From positions 1 through 9,449 of the forward strand of contig JAPLUP010000351.1 of the NCBI GenBank assembly GCA_026397575.1: DNA of 9,449 nucleotides, given 5' to 3'. Shown piece by piece: positions 1 through 6,548 of the stretch. Source of the DNA: Candidatus Zixiibacteriota bacterium. Its GTDB lineage: Bacteria > Zixibacteria > MSB-5A5 > CAIYYT01. A model generated the notes under the pieces. It was not told where the DNA came from. It worked only from the letters and a program-made list of their open reading frames with translations, and ran no database searches. The first letter of the stretch is position 1. Each line of letters begins with the position of its first letter. The translations under genes and the position numbers were made by a program.

Positions 1-153
1 GAAGCGACCCGTGTCGTGGGGGCGTTGTTTTCAATCCCCTATTGCCGCAATCCCAAGTGCGTGATGTACAATTCCGATGAGATGTTCGATATCGATCAGA
101 AATCAGAGAAGTTCTGCGACATCTGCCGTCGCACATACATGAAAGTGATGTAA
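1..153 (+). CDS. Archaemetzincin-like protein, C-terminal fragment, catalytic motif apparently lost
   Basis: This is the last 50 codons of a gene that enters from the left edge and ends at TAA 151-153. Two cysteines four residues apart (codons at 43 and 58), a Val-Met pair (61-66) and a later C-x2-C (115 and 124) reproduce the CX4CXM...CXXC structural zinc site that closes archaemetzincins, with 16 residues between Met and Cys against about 17 in the family. Aligning back from the first cysteine, the segment that should read HExxHxxGxxHC reads RVVGALFSIPYC. The three zinc-binding histidines and the catalytic Glu are therefore Arg, Ala, Tyr and Val. I infer a structural, non-peptidase paralogue. 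The stop is one base before the GTG start of the helicase gene, so the two are probably co-transcribed and translationally coupled. Family assignment rests on the C-terminal motif only, because the N-terminal part lies outside the window. Confidence 0.6.
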   Translation, partial: EATRVVGALFSIPYCRNPKCVMYNSDEMFDIDQKSEKFCDICRRTYMKVM

Positions 154-154
154 C

Positions 155-2416
155 GTGCTGACGGTTTCGCAAGTCCTCGACCAGTTGCGCGCTGATGACA
201 GCTTCATGCGTAACGTCACCGAGTGGCATATCGAACCGCCGAAAGCCGCCGTCTATGCGGATTTCCCCGCCTCGGTTCCGGCACTACTGAGAGAGTCGCT
301 TAACAAGCGCGGTGTTCATAAGCTCTATTGTCATCAGGCAGAGGTTTTCAGTGCCGTTGAACGCGGTGAGAATGTAACGGTTGTTACACCGACCGCATCG
401 GGCAAGACGCTTTGTTACAACCTGCCGATCTTGGCGCGGACAATCGCCGAACCGGAGGCGCGCGCGCTGTACCTCTTCCCTACCAAGGCGCTGTCGCAGG
501 ATCAAATGCTTGAGTTGCACGGCGTTATCGAGGATCTCAAACTGGAGATCAATACCTACACTTTCGACGGCGACACTCCGGGAGAGATCAGGCGCAAAAT
601 TCGTAAGGCCGGGCATATCGTCGTAACCAATCCCGACATGCTACACACTGGTATCCTGCCGCATCATACCAAGTGGATCAAGCTATTTGAAAATCTGAAG
701 TTTGTCGTGATCGACGAAATCCATACCTATCGCGGCGTGTTTGGTTCTCATCTGGCGAACGTGATTCGGCGGTTGGATCGCATCTGTCGCTTCTACGGCT
801 CAACTCCGCAGTTCATCTGTTGCTCGGCTACTATACGGAACCCCAAGGAACTGGCGGAAAATGTCACCGGTCGCCCGATGACGCTGGTCGACAAGAATGG
901 TGCGCCATCGGGGGAAAAGCATTTCGTGTTCTACAATCCGCCGGTAATCAACAGCCAACTGGGTATACGCAAATCATCGCTAAAAGAAGCAGGTCGCATC
1001 GCACAACGCTTCATCACCAACAAAGTCCAGACGATCGTCTTCGCCCCCTACCGGCTGATGGTCGAGCTGCTGTTGATCTATCTCAAGCGCGATTGCCAAG
1101 GCGCGCGCGTCGAAGGTTACCGCGGCGGCTATCTGCCAAACGAGAGGCGCGCCATCGAGCGCGGACTCAAGTCGGGGGAAATCACCGCGGTGGTAGCGAC
1201 GAACGCGCTGGAGTTGGGGATTGATATAGGCACGCTTGATGTTTCGATCATTACCGGCTACCCCGGCACCGTCGCCTCAACGCGCCAACAGGCAGGGCGC
1301 GCGGGACGCAAAGGGGGCGTAAGTGTGTCGATCATGGTGGCATCCAGCTCAGCGCTAAATCAATATGTCGTCAACAATCCCGACTACTTCTTCGGTTCTC
1401 CCTCCGAGATGGGCATTGTTGATCCGAACAACTTCGTGATTTTGACATCGCACCTAAAATGCGCGGCGTTCGAGTTGCCATTTCAGAAGAATGAGAAGTT
1501 CGGCGTCGAAACCACCCAGGAAATTCTGGAATACTTGCAGACCAAAGGCATACTGCGGTTTTCCGGCGACCGTTGGCATTGGTCATCGGAGATCTATCCG
1601 GCAACCGAAGTGTCGTTGCGGTCCGCATCACCGGAGAATTTCGTGATTTTGAACACTTCCGATAACAACCGCGTGATCGGTGAAGTCGATTATTTCGCCG
1701 CGCCCATGTTGATACATCCCGAGGCGATCTACATACATCTCGGCAACCAGTTTCAAGTGATGGAACTCGACTGGCAAGGCAAGAAGGCGTACGTCAAGGA
1801 AGACAAGGTCGACTACTACACCGACGCCGAAACTAAAGCAGACCTGCGCGTACTCGAAATCATTCAGGATGAGGGGGCGCTCAGCTGGGGTGAAGTCTCG
1901 ATCACTAATGTTACGGTGCTATTCAAGAAGATCAAGTTTGATACGCATGAAAATGTCGGGTCGGGGAAGTTGGCACTACCGGAGATCGAGATGCACACTA
2001 CCAGTTTCTGGTATGAGTTTGAGCCGGAAGTCGGCGAGCAACTTGGATTCGGGCATGAAAATCTCGGCGCCTCGTTGCGCGGTCTGGCGAATGTTCTCGG
2101 CATTGTGACGCCGCTCTGGCTGATGTGCGATCCGCGCGACATCCGATCGATCTCACAGGTGAAGTCGTCCTTCACCGAGAAACCGACGATCTATATCTAT
2201 GAAAGCGCACCCGGTGGTGTCGGCTATGCGCAGAAGCTGTTCCGTATTGCACCGGAAATCTTTGCTGCCGCCGGTCGGTTGATCAAAGAATGTCCCTGCG
2301 AATCGGGATGCCCGTCATGTGTTGGGCCGGAGATTGAGGTTGGAAGCGAGGGGAAGCAAAACGTGTTGAAGTTATTGAAGCAGGCACTGGCAGCTATGAC
2401 GCTTGAGACGGCATAG
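155..2416 (+). CDS. mrfA: MrfA/YprA-type DEAD/DEAH-box helicase with C-terminal DUF1998 (Cys4) domain
   Basis: A 753-residue superfamily 2 helicase. Visible motifs in order are motif I TPTASGKT (78-85), Ia LFPTKAL (107-113), the Walker B box DEIH (187-190), motif III SAT (224-226), motif V ATNALELGIDIG (348-359) and motif VI RQQAGRAGRKG (377-387). The C-terminal DUF1998 region ends in four cysteines (C713, C715, C719, C722), which in this family bind a metal. Length and the N-terminal WHIEPP segment match Bacillus YprA/MrfA (about 750 residues), a 3'-5' DNA helicase that works with the MrfB exonuclease in repair of mitomycin adducts and resembles eukaryotic Hrq1. No MrfB-like nuclease is next to it here. 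I chose GTG 155 because the family similarity begins within the first residues; the next ATG (codon 18) would cut into it. The gene starts one base after the upstream stop, suggesting coupling. All motifs are intact and the gene looks functional. The repair role is inferred from the family. Confidence 0.88.
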   Translation: MLTVSQVLDQLRADDSFMRNVTEWHIEPPKAAVYADFPASVPALLRESLNKRGVHKLYCHQAEVFSAVERGENVTVVTPTASGKTLCYNLPILARTIAEPEARALYLFPTKALSQDQMLELHGVIEDLKLEINTYTFDGDTPGEIRRKIRKAGHIVVTNPDMLHTGILPHHTKWIKLFENLKFVVIDEIHTYRGVFGSHLANVIRRLDRICRFYGSTPQFICCSATIRNPKELAENVTGRPMTLVDKNGAPSGEKHFVFYNPPVINSQLGIRKSSLKEAGRIAQRFITNKVQTIVFAPYRLMVELLLIYLKRDCQGARVEGYRGGYLPNERRAIERGLKSGEITAVVATNALELGIDIGTLDVSIITGYPGTVASTRQQAGRAGRKGGVSVSIMVASSSALNQYVVNNPDYFFGSPSEMGIVDPNNFVILTSHLKCAAFELPFQKNEKFGVETTQEILEYLQTKGILRFSGDRWHWSSEIYPATEVSLRSASPENFVILNTSDNNRVIGEVDYFAAPMLIHPEAIYIHLGNQFQVMELDWQGKKAYVKEDKVDYYTDAETKADLRVLEIIQDEGALSWGEVSITNVTVLFKKIKFDTHENVGSGKLALPEIEMHTTSFWYEFEPEVGEQLGFGHENLGASLRGLANVLGIVTPLWLMCDPRDIRSISQVKSSFTEKPTIYIYESAPGGVGYAQKLFRIAPEIFAAAGRLIKECPCESGCPSCVGPEIEVGSEGKQNVLKLLKQALAAMTLETA

Positions 2417-2545
2417 AAAAGTGTGGAGCCCCAAAACACGAGTTTTTCGGTACAGATCGATGAAGATTCGTCCCACACAATCGTTTTCTGCTCCACGCGG
2501 GACTGCCACAGCCAACCAGTCCACGTCTGGAACTGTCGATTTTTC

Positions 2546-2574
2546 TTGACTTCATCTCCTATTGATAACATCAT
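2546..2574 (+). promoter_or_regulatory. Weak promoter candidate upstream of the zinc-ribbon membrane protein
   Basis: TTGACT (2546-2551) followed after 17 bases by CATCAT (2569-2574) gives a 5/6 and 4/6 match to sigma-70 boxes, about 65 bases before the ATG at 2640. The 223-bp gap after the helicase gene (2417-2639) would be a natural place for a new promoter. I see no convincing terminator or other gene in that gap. Confidence 0.25.
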
Positions 2575-2639
2575 TTATAGAGTCACATTTTGCAGAAGCG
2601 CTGACGACCGGTGTGGTACGACACCAAGGAGAAACAGAG

Positions 2640-3491
2640 ATGAATACGAAATTCCGTTGCGGGGCTTGCGATCATGAGATGGTCGTGCAGTTCTTGAAAC
2701 CGGGGGAGGTCGCGAAGTGCAAGGCATGCGGCGCCGACAGTGTTGTCCCGGCGGATGCAGTCGCGGCAGACGGCACGCCCCCGAAAGGGCAGGTCGTCAA
2801 GCCGTTAAGTCAGCAGGCAGAAGCCGCAAGGGCTCCGGTTATTCCGGTCATATTGACTTCCGAAGGATTGGGATCTATTGTCACGATTCTCTTCTGGGTT
2901 AGTGTCGTCATCAGCCTAGTAGAATTCTTCGTAGTTCTGGCTGCGTTCGGGACTGGAGGGACGGAGTCGGCGCTAGCGACATTCGGCAGGTTCACCCAGC
3001 AAAGCTCCCCCTCAAATTGGACAGCTCTGACGTCGGGAACTCAGTTGCTGTATGGTCTCATGCTTCTTTTTGGGCTCATATCGCTGGTGATAGCACTCGT
3101 CTGGATGTATCGCGTGCACAAGGACCTCGACAAACTTTATCCGGGATATGCGATCAGCCCGGGGCAGGCGATTGCCCGGTTACTGATACCCATATTCAAC
3201 TTCTGGGGCATTTGGAGCGTGTTTGCCGCTCTTTCAGGCAAGCTTCGGCGGGAAGTCGGGAAGGTACAGGAATTGGGTAGCACGATTTACATTCTGCTGA
3301 TTGCCCTATACATCGGTTTCGTATGCGATATTGTCTTCTACGTGCTCGGAAGAACGAGTCAGGGGTGGTCGCTCACGAATCGGATACTTGCGCTCCTTAC
3401 GGACGTGCTGAGCGTGGTGTTTGTTTTGGCAATCAGGAGAGCATTGAGACTCAAAAGAGACGCGGTGAATAGCACGATCTCTGCTCGTTAG
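2640..3491 (+). CDS. Zinc-ribbon, multi-pass membrane protein (DUF4328-like)
   Basis: A 283-residue protein. A short N-terminal zinc ribbon is formed by C7-x2-C10 and C27-x2-C30, followed by an Ala/Pro-rich linker (about 35-70). Then come about five hydrophobic segments, near 79-103, 136-157, 177-198, 214-236 and 246-265. The stretch around 155-200, with MYRVHKDLDKLYPGY followed by IPIFNFWGIW, resembles the conserved core of DUF4328 membrane proteins (aromatic residue, Arg, hydrophobic segment, P-x-x-N-x-W). The reading frame is open from a TTG at 2562, but I chose ATG 2640 because AAGGAG (2626-2631) sits eight bases before it and the zinc ribbon starts right there. The function is unknown; the family has no established reaction. 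It ends 41 bases before the next gene in the same direction, so the two may share a transcript. The topology is inferred by eye from hydrophobicity. Confidence 0.75.
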   Translation: MNTKFRCGACDHEMVVQFLKPGEVAKCKACGADSVVPADAVAADGTPPKGQVVKPLSQQAEAARAPVIPVILTSEGLGSIVTILFWVSVVISLVEFFVVLAAFGTGGTESALATFGRFTQQSSPSNWTALTSGTQLLYGLMLLFGLISLVIALVWMYRVHKDLDKLYPGYAISPGQAIARLLIPIFNFWGIWSVFAALSGKLRREVGKVQELGSTIYILLIALYIGFVCDIVFYVLGRTSQGWSLTNRILALLTDVLSVVFVLAIRRALRLKRDAVNSTISAR

Positions 3492-3532
3492 CCGGAGCGG
3501 CTCAGAACAATTTTATAACCGGAGGACGGAAT

Positions 3533-3944
3533 ATGAAGAAGATCCTTGTTGCCCTCTCCCTTCTGACTCTGCTGTTGTCGGCATCGGCGCCGGCAGTTGC
3601 GAAGGTCAGGAACACAGATCACGGTGGGTTTTATGTCGGGTTTGGAGGACAACGTCACGCGTACAATCTCGACTTCGTCGCTCTGCCTGACGTACTACGC
3701 AACACCACGCTTCTTTGTCAAAGGAGGCGTCGGAGTCGGCAGCGCCGATGTGCAGGTGGAGTATCAACACAGCACTGTCAGTTACAATGAAACCGGATTC
3801 GGTTTAACCGCCGGCGCGGGCATGGAGTTCCGCTTGACGAAGCATTTTGCGTTAGTGCCCTCAACGCAGTGGTCGTATCAAAGCTTTGATAGCTTCAAAT
3901 CGAACGTCTTTTCGCTTACGTTCAATGTTGGGTGGTACTGGTAG
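3533..3944 (+). pseudogene. Outer-membrane beta-barrel protein, broken by an internal out-of-frame deletion
   Basis: GGAGG (3521-3525) precedes ATG 3533, which opens a clear signal peptide (MKK, a Leu-rich core, then APAVAKV) and GGFYVGFGG, a typical first barrel strand. Left in that frame the protein turns into Arg-rich nonsense and stops near 3790. The homologous continuation lies in the next frame: from about 3640 to TAG 3942-3944 it reads alternating beta strands such as RFFVKGGVGVGSADVQVEYQ and ends NVGWYW, with the C-terminal aromatic residue used by the BAM insertion machinery. Joined, the two halves give about 135 residues. From memory, small porin-like barrels of this type are nearer 200, with a middle section that is missing here. 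The simplest reading is one out-of-frame deletion between about 3640 and 3690. A point frameshift near 3685 is the alternative, since YNLDFVAL in the first frame also looks strand-like. The function of the intact form is unknown. Confidence 0.65.
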
Positions 3945-4016
3945 GTGGTTTGTAATGGTTCGGTCTGCGGGTTCTCGCCGCAACGGCGGTTTCCACTGCC
4001 AGCGATTGCAGAACTG

Positions 4017-4048
4017 AAAAAACGCCCTGCGGGCTATCCCGCAGGGTG
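4017..4048 (-). terminator. Rho-independent terminator of the Nudix gene
   Basis: On the minus strand CCCTGCGGG and CCCGCAGGG form a perfect 9-bp stem (4025-4046) with a 4-base loop, extendable by a G-U and a C-G pair. Six T residues (complement of 4017-4022) follow. It lies 10 bases past the Nudix stop codon. It is the left half of the direct repeat described separately. Confidence 0.8.
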
Positions 4049-4087
4049 ATTTGGTCTTCACAATGTTTCGCCAGGACCTTCTGCCTT
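4018..4087. repeat. 70-bp direct repeat, copy A (left of the Nudix gene)
   Basis: This segment matches 4586-4655 base for base with no gaps at an offset of 568, with about eight differences in 70. It contains the terminator hairpin plus the last nine codons and stop of the Nudix gene on the minus strand. Differences cluster in the codon part (4071-4083) and in the stem, where the changes weaken or keep pairing. Similarity ends sharply on both sides. Confidence 0.85.
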
Positions 4088-4522
4088 TCTGTCGAGTAAT
4101 TCCAGAAGACCAGAAGGGTATAGTATCTTTTTCCTTTCGCGAAACTCTTCCAGCGGTACCCATGTGGCCTTGAAGGCCATCCCTTCCTCATCGCCTACGA
4201 TAGACCCCGAAGAATCATAATAGGAATCATCACTGAATTGTCCTTCGTAGACCAACACGATCTCGTGCATCGGTTGGCCGTTGTGTACGAAGATATTCTC
4301 TATCGTTTCAATGTAGCGAAGGGCACAAATCCCGGCGTTGATCTCCTCCGCAATCTCCCTGACAATAGCATCCCGGCCGGTTTCACCAAATTCGACGCCG
4401 CCGCCGAGGGGTCGATAAAACGACTCCTGCTTGACATCGTCAATGCCCTCCCCGACAAAGATCGAATCCTCATGCCTAAAGACGCAGATAGCTATCACGC
4501 GAATGCGTTTGGTGTTGTTCAT
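4058..4522 (-). CDS. Nudix hydrolase
   Basis: A 154-residue protein with a Nudix box at residues 41-63: G41-x5-E47-x7-R55-E56-I-A-E59-E60, ending I-N-A where the consensus has x-G-U, so the final Gly is Asn. The key Arg and the metal-binding glutamates are all present. Nudix enzymes hydrolyse a nucleoside diphosphate linked to another group, using Mg2+; the substrate cannot be read from this sequence. The fold looks complete: an N-terminal strand (RIRVIAICVF), the box, and a late strand AFKATWVPLEEF. The ATG at 4520-4522 has no evident Shine-Dalgarno upstream, and the gene sits only about 60 bases after a terminator, so its promoter is unclear. The gene is bounded by the 70-bp direct repeats, the left copy overlapping its last nine codons. 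The plus strand here is open in other frames but encodes nothing recognisable. Confidence 0.85.
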   Translation of the reverse strand: MNNTKRIRVIAICVFRHEDSIFVGEGIDDVKQESFYRPLGGGVEFGETGRDAIVREIAEEINAGICALRYIETIENIFVHNGQPMHEIVLVYEGQFSDDSYYDSSGSIVGDEEGMAFKATWVPLEEFRERKKILYPSGLLELLDRKAEGPGETL

Positions 4523-4581
4523 CGTGGGGACAAAGAAAGGAGTTGGCCGGCGTTTGGCAAGCTTTACGGTTTCAGAAGGGG

Positions 4582-4616
4582 AAACAAAAACGCCCTGCGG
4601 GCTGTCCCGCAGGGCG
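4582..4616 (-). terminator. Rho-independent terminator of the cohesin-like secreted protein gene
   Basis: On the minus strand CGCCCTGCGGG pairs perfectly with CCCGCAGGGCG (4591-4616, 11 bp, 4-base loop). It is followed by TTTTTGTTT (complement of 4582-4590). It lies 58 bases beyond the stop of the 4674-5528 gene and is nearly identical to the terminator at 4017-4048. Confidence 0.8.
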
Positions 4617-4655
4617 ACTTGGTCTTCACAATGTTTCGCTAAAACTTCCTGCCTT
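4586..4655. repeat. 70-bp direct repeat, copy B (right of the Nudix gene)
   Basis: This is the partner of 4018-4087. Read in the Nudix frame on the minus strand it still encodes an in-frame tail KAGSFSETL plus stop, against KAEGPGETL plus stop in copy A, followed by the same terminator. It therefore looks like the orphan 3' end of a gene, or a dispersed element that once supplied both a gene end and a terminator. No start codon or gene body is attached to it. Confidence 0.85.
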
Positions 4656-4673
4656 AGCTGAACCGATGACGAA

Positions 4674-5528
4674 TTACTTCAGCAGCAACATCTTCTTCGT
4701 ATTGGAGTAATCTCCGGCACGAATCTTATAGAAGTATACGCCTGAAGCCACGGAAACACCGCCGGCATCAGTGCCGTCCCAAGTGACGGTCTGTTGGCCG
4801 GCGCGCTGCATCTCATCGACCAACGTGGTCACGTGCTGACCGAGCACGTTGTAGATGGAGAGATTGACCTGCGCATCCTTTGGCAGAGCGTATGCAACGA
4901 TGGTGCTTGGGTTAAACGGGTTGGGCACGTTCTGCGACAGAGCGAACTCAGTCGGCAAGGTTGCGGTCGGAGTCCGTGAATCAAGAGTGATTGAGCCACC
5001 CTGGAAATCGGGATTCAGCGACTGCACATTCGGAACGTTGTTAATCCACTCGTTGTAAACGTACATAAGCTCATGGTTCGGATTGACATCGCTGAACGGT
5101 GCGATCTCAAGCGTCTTGAGATCTGGGTCATTCAACGTAAAATGCAGCACGGCCACGGTGTTGTCACCGTTCGGAGCCGGCTTCAGATTGGCATTCTCCT
5201 TGAGAGAATTAACCATGCCGATCAGACCGATCACGACGCGGTTCTTCTCATTTTCGATTCCGGCGATTTTCGCGTCAAAATCTTTGACGGCGGTACCCTC
5301 AAAAGTCACACTATTGAGAGTCACACCTTTGGAGAATGACAGGGGGATGTCCATCGCAGCCAAGTCTTCATCATGGATCACCTGAAGTGACACCGTAAAT
5401 TCGGTGGGGGAGCTAAACTCCGCCTTGCCCACTCTAAAAACATCACGATTGCCGGCATCCTTTGCCACAAGCATCGCGGGCACGACGAGCATCAAGATTG
5501 CGAGAGTAAGAGCGATTGAACGCTTCAT
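4674..5528 (-). CDS. Secreted protein with cohesin-like domain and FlgD-like / T9SS type A C-terminal sorting domain
   Basis: A 284-residue exported protein. Residues 1-22 are a signal peptide (MKRS, a hydrophobic core, cleavage near MLVAK). Residues about 30-185 form a beta-rich domain: the order FTVSLQVIHDEDLAAMDIPL, then VTLNSVTFEG, VVIGLIGMV and NTVAVLHFTL is that of cohesin-like domains. Residues about 192-284 are a FlgD-Ig-like tail with the hallmark NVPNPFNPSTIVAYALP, VNLSIYNVLGQ, TWDGTDAGGVSVASGVYFYKI and a final KKMLLLK. In Bacteroidota and relatives such tails direct export and anchoring through type IX secretion, or serve as a surface Ig-like fold. The start at ATG 5526-5528 is supported by GAGGGGGTGA (5535-5544). 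No ligand is evident. A cohesin-like domain could bind dockerins, one of which closes the neighbouring broken gene, but that pairing is only a suggestion. A strong terminator lies downstream and a long leader upstream. The gene looks intact. Confidence 0.8.
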   Translation of the reverse strand: MKRSIALTLAILMLVVPAMLVAKDAGNRDVFRVGKAEFSSPTEFTVSLQVIHDEDLAAMDIPLSFSKGVTLNSVTFEGTAVKDFDAKIAGIENEKNRVVIGLIGMVNSLKENANLKPAPNGDNTVAVLHFTLNDPDLKTLEIAPFSDVNPNHELMYVYNEWINNVPNVQSLNPDFQGGSITLDSRTPTATLPTEFALSQNVPNPFNPSTIVAYALPKDAQVNLSIYNVLGQHVTTLVDEMQRAGQQTVTWDGTDAGGVSVASGVYFYKIRAGDYSNTKKMLLLK

Positions 5529-5584
5529 CCAAAATCACCCCCTCACAGGGCTAATGGGTTTAGATTGACTACTACGCTACTCAT

Positions 5585-5614
5585 ATAATGAAAACAGAAT
5601 GGTTAATTTGCCAA
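5585..5614 (-). promoter_or_regulatory. Proximal promoter candidate for the cohesin-like protein gene
   Basis: On the minus strand TTGGCA (5609-5614) and CATTAT (5585-5590) are 18 bases apart, matching sigma-70 boxes at 5/6 and 4/6, and would give a leader of about 50 bases. This is weaker than the distal candidate at 5713-5741, and the two could both be used. Confidence 0.25.
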
Positions 5615-5623
5615 GTCATTGCT

Positions 5624-5709
5624 GGTAGTCCGTGTAAGGTCCTATCTTCATCAAAACCAGTTACTTGCATCCTACCGATGCCGGGTGGAGAGGCTAACCC
5701 GTAACCAAT
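5624..5709 (-). promoter_or_regulatory. Potentially structured RNA leader (three-way junction plus pseudoknot)
   Basis: Reading the minus strand from the predicted transcript start, GUUAC (5701-5705) can pair with GUAAC (5660-5664). Inside this stem lie two hairpins: CGGGU/ACCCG (5697-5701 with 5682-5686) and GCAUC/GAUGC (5677-5681 with 5667-5671). The five-base loop GGUAG of the second hairpin (5672-5676) is exactly complementary to CUACC 44 bases further on (5624-5628). The closing stem can extend by one G-C pair and then three wobbles. I do not recognise a named riboswitch. All stems are short, so chance cannot be excluded. Confidence 0.3.
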
Positions 5710-5712
5710 AAC

Positions 5713-5741
5713 AATGTAAGCTCTCCCTCCAATCCTGTCAA
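5713..5741 (-). promoter_or_regulatory. Distal promoter of the cohesin-like protein gene
   Basis: On the minus strand a perfect TTGACA (5736-5741), a 17-base spacer and TACATT (5713-5718, 4/6) lie just 11 bases past the stop of the MIP18 gene. Transcription would begin near 5706, giving a leader of about 178 bases before the ATG at 5528. Confidence 0.5.
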
Positions 5742-5751
5742 GTCCTATTTT

Positions 5752-6051
5752 CTATCCAAACCCGAGCGCTTTACGGGCATTTTCGGACATCCGGTCTGGA
5801 GTCCAGGCCGGTTCCCAGACGATGTTCACTATAACATCGCCAACGCCGTTGATTGCGCTCAGTTTGGCGTGAATGTCATCCTTAATTGCGTATGCCATGC
5901 CGCATCCGGGCGCCGTCAAAGTGAAGTCAACCTCCACTTTGGTGTCGTCAAGACGAATCTCGTAGACAAGACCGAGATCGACAATGTTCACGGGAATTTC
6001 CGGGTCATAGCATTCTTCCAGCGCCTCAACCACCGCTTCGCGTGTCAGCAT
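5752..6051 (-). CDS. MIP18/DUF59 family iron-sulfur cluster maturation factor (SufT/PaaD-like)
   Basis: A 99-residue single-domain protein. It shows the family pattern from its first residues: LTREAVVEALEECYDPEIPV with DPE at 16-18, VDLGLVYEI (24-32), the conserved TLTAPGCG with the reactive cysteine C50, and a C-terminal WEPAWTPDRMS (79-89). Members help insert Fe-S clusters into client proteins in the cytoplasm (SufT in bacteria, PaaD in ring hydroxylation, Cia2 in eukaryotes). The frame stays open to an ATG at 6178-6180, preceded by GGGAG, which would add 43 residues. I prefer ATG 6049-6051: AGGAGG lies four bases before it (6056-6061), family similarity begins exactly there, and codon use in the extension is unlike the body. 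No suf or isc genes are in the window, so the client pathway is not known. It is followed at once by the promoter of the next minus-strand gene. Confidence 0.85.
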   Translation of the reverse strand: MLTREAVVEALEECYDPEIPVNIVDLGLVYEIRLDDTKVEVDFTLTAPGCGMAYAIKDDIHAKLSAINGVGDVIVNIVWEPAWTPDRMSENARKALGFG

Positions 6052-6108
6052 TCTTCCTCCTGAGGAGAGATCAACCAGATCTGTAGTTTCCCGCCATGCA
6101 CCTGTGTA

Positions 6109-6122
6109 TTGTCGATCGACAA
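6109..6122. promoter_or_regulatory. Perfect 14-bp palindrome, possible operator
   Basis: TTGTCGATCGACAA is fully self-complementary and lies 58 bases upstream of the preferred MIP18 start. If the longer start at 6180 is used instead, the site falls inside the coding sequence. About 0.6 such perfect 14-mers would be expected by chance in a window this size. Confidence 0.25.
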
Positions 6123-6364
6123 CTTGCTCGCATGTCGTACTCAATGTCATTACGCGGTCAACTTCAAAAGACTTGGTCATTTTTTCTCCCGCTCGGAAGA
6201 TTGTGTTACTGAGAAACGTGCGCTTTCAGGAGTGGCTAACTTATAATACAAACTCTGGAATTAAAGGTTCCCGGGAAAGGGAAAAAATATTCCCTCCCGC
6301 GTTCCACCTGTAGTTCGGACAACGCCTGAGCGCACAGAAACATCGGTCAACCGGCCGAATTGTC

Positions 6365-6393
6365 TTGACAAAGCCGACCTGAATCGCTATCTT
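6365..6393 (+). promoter_or_regulatory. Promoter of the SBBP-repeat gene
   Basis: A perfect TTGACA (6365-6370), a 17-base spacer and TATCTT (6388-6393, 4/6) predict a start near 6400, about 47 bases before ATG 6447. GGGAGG (6436-6441) is a good ribosome binding site five bases before that ATG. The signals look intact although the gene is broken. Confidence 0.55.
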
Positions 6394-6548
6394 AGTGCCT
6401 GAAAATACAACCCGATGTCTCACCCGTGCACCTTTGGGAGGTTGACATGTTTTGCAAAAAAGCCCTGATTCTGACAGCCTTTTCGTTGCTCATGGTTACT
6501 ACCCTGATGGCAACGACAACCCCGAATTCATCTGCAACTATTTAGCAG

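Larger units (their letters stand above)
6052..6446. other. Divergent intergenic region between the MIP18 gene and the SBBP gene
   Basis: No gene is recognisable here apart from the possible N-terminal extension of the MIP18 protein (to 6180). It holds a perfect 14-bp palindrome (6109-6122), the plus-strand promoter (6365-6393), a minus-strand TATTAT/TATAAG A+T-rich stretch around 6241-6248 without a clear -35 box, the 10-bp palindrome TTCCCGGGAA (6268-6277) and an AGGGAA/TTCCCT inverted repeat with a 6-base spacer just after it. The short palindromes may be operator sites, but nothing identifies a regulator. Confidence 0.45.

Noticed and set aside
2417..2500. GTGGAGC/GCTCCAC inverted repeat downstream of the helicase gene
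   Set aside because: A 7-bp stem with a spacer of more than 60 bases and no T tract is likely chance.
3976..3988. CGCCG-CAA-CGGCG hairpin as terminator of the barrel gene
   Set aside because: The stem is only 5 bp and is followed by a weak GTTT rather than a T tract.
4018..4655. Integron attC sites flanking the Nudix gene
   Set aside because: No RYYYAAC/GTTRRRY core pair could be found in either repeat; the hairpin is explained as a terminator with a T tract. A cassette-like origin is kept only as a hypothesis.
5565..5589. Plus-strand TTGACT and TATAAT pair
   Set aside because: The spacer is only 13 bases, and no plus-strand gene follows.
5660..5705. Known riboswitch class (c-di-GMP-I considered) in the leader
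   Set aside because: The three-way layout is similar, but the conserved c-di-GMP-I core and tetraloop/receptor sequences are not present.
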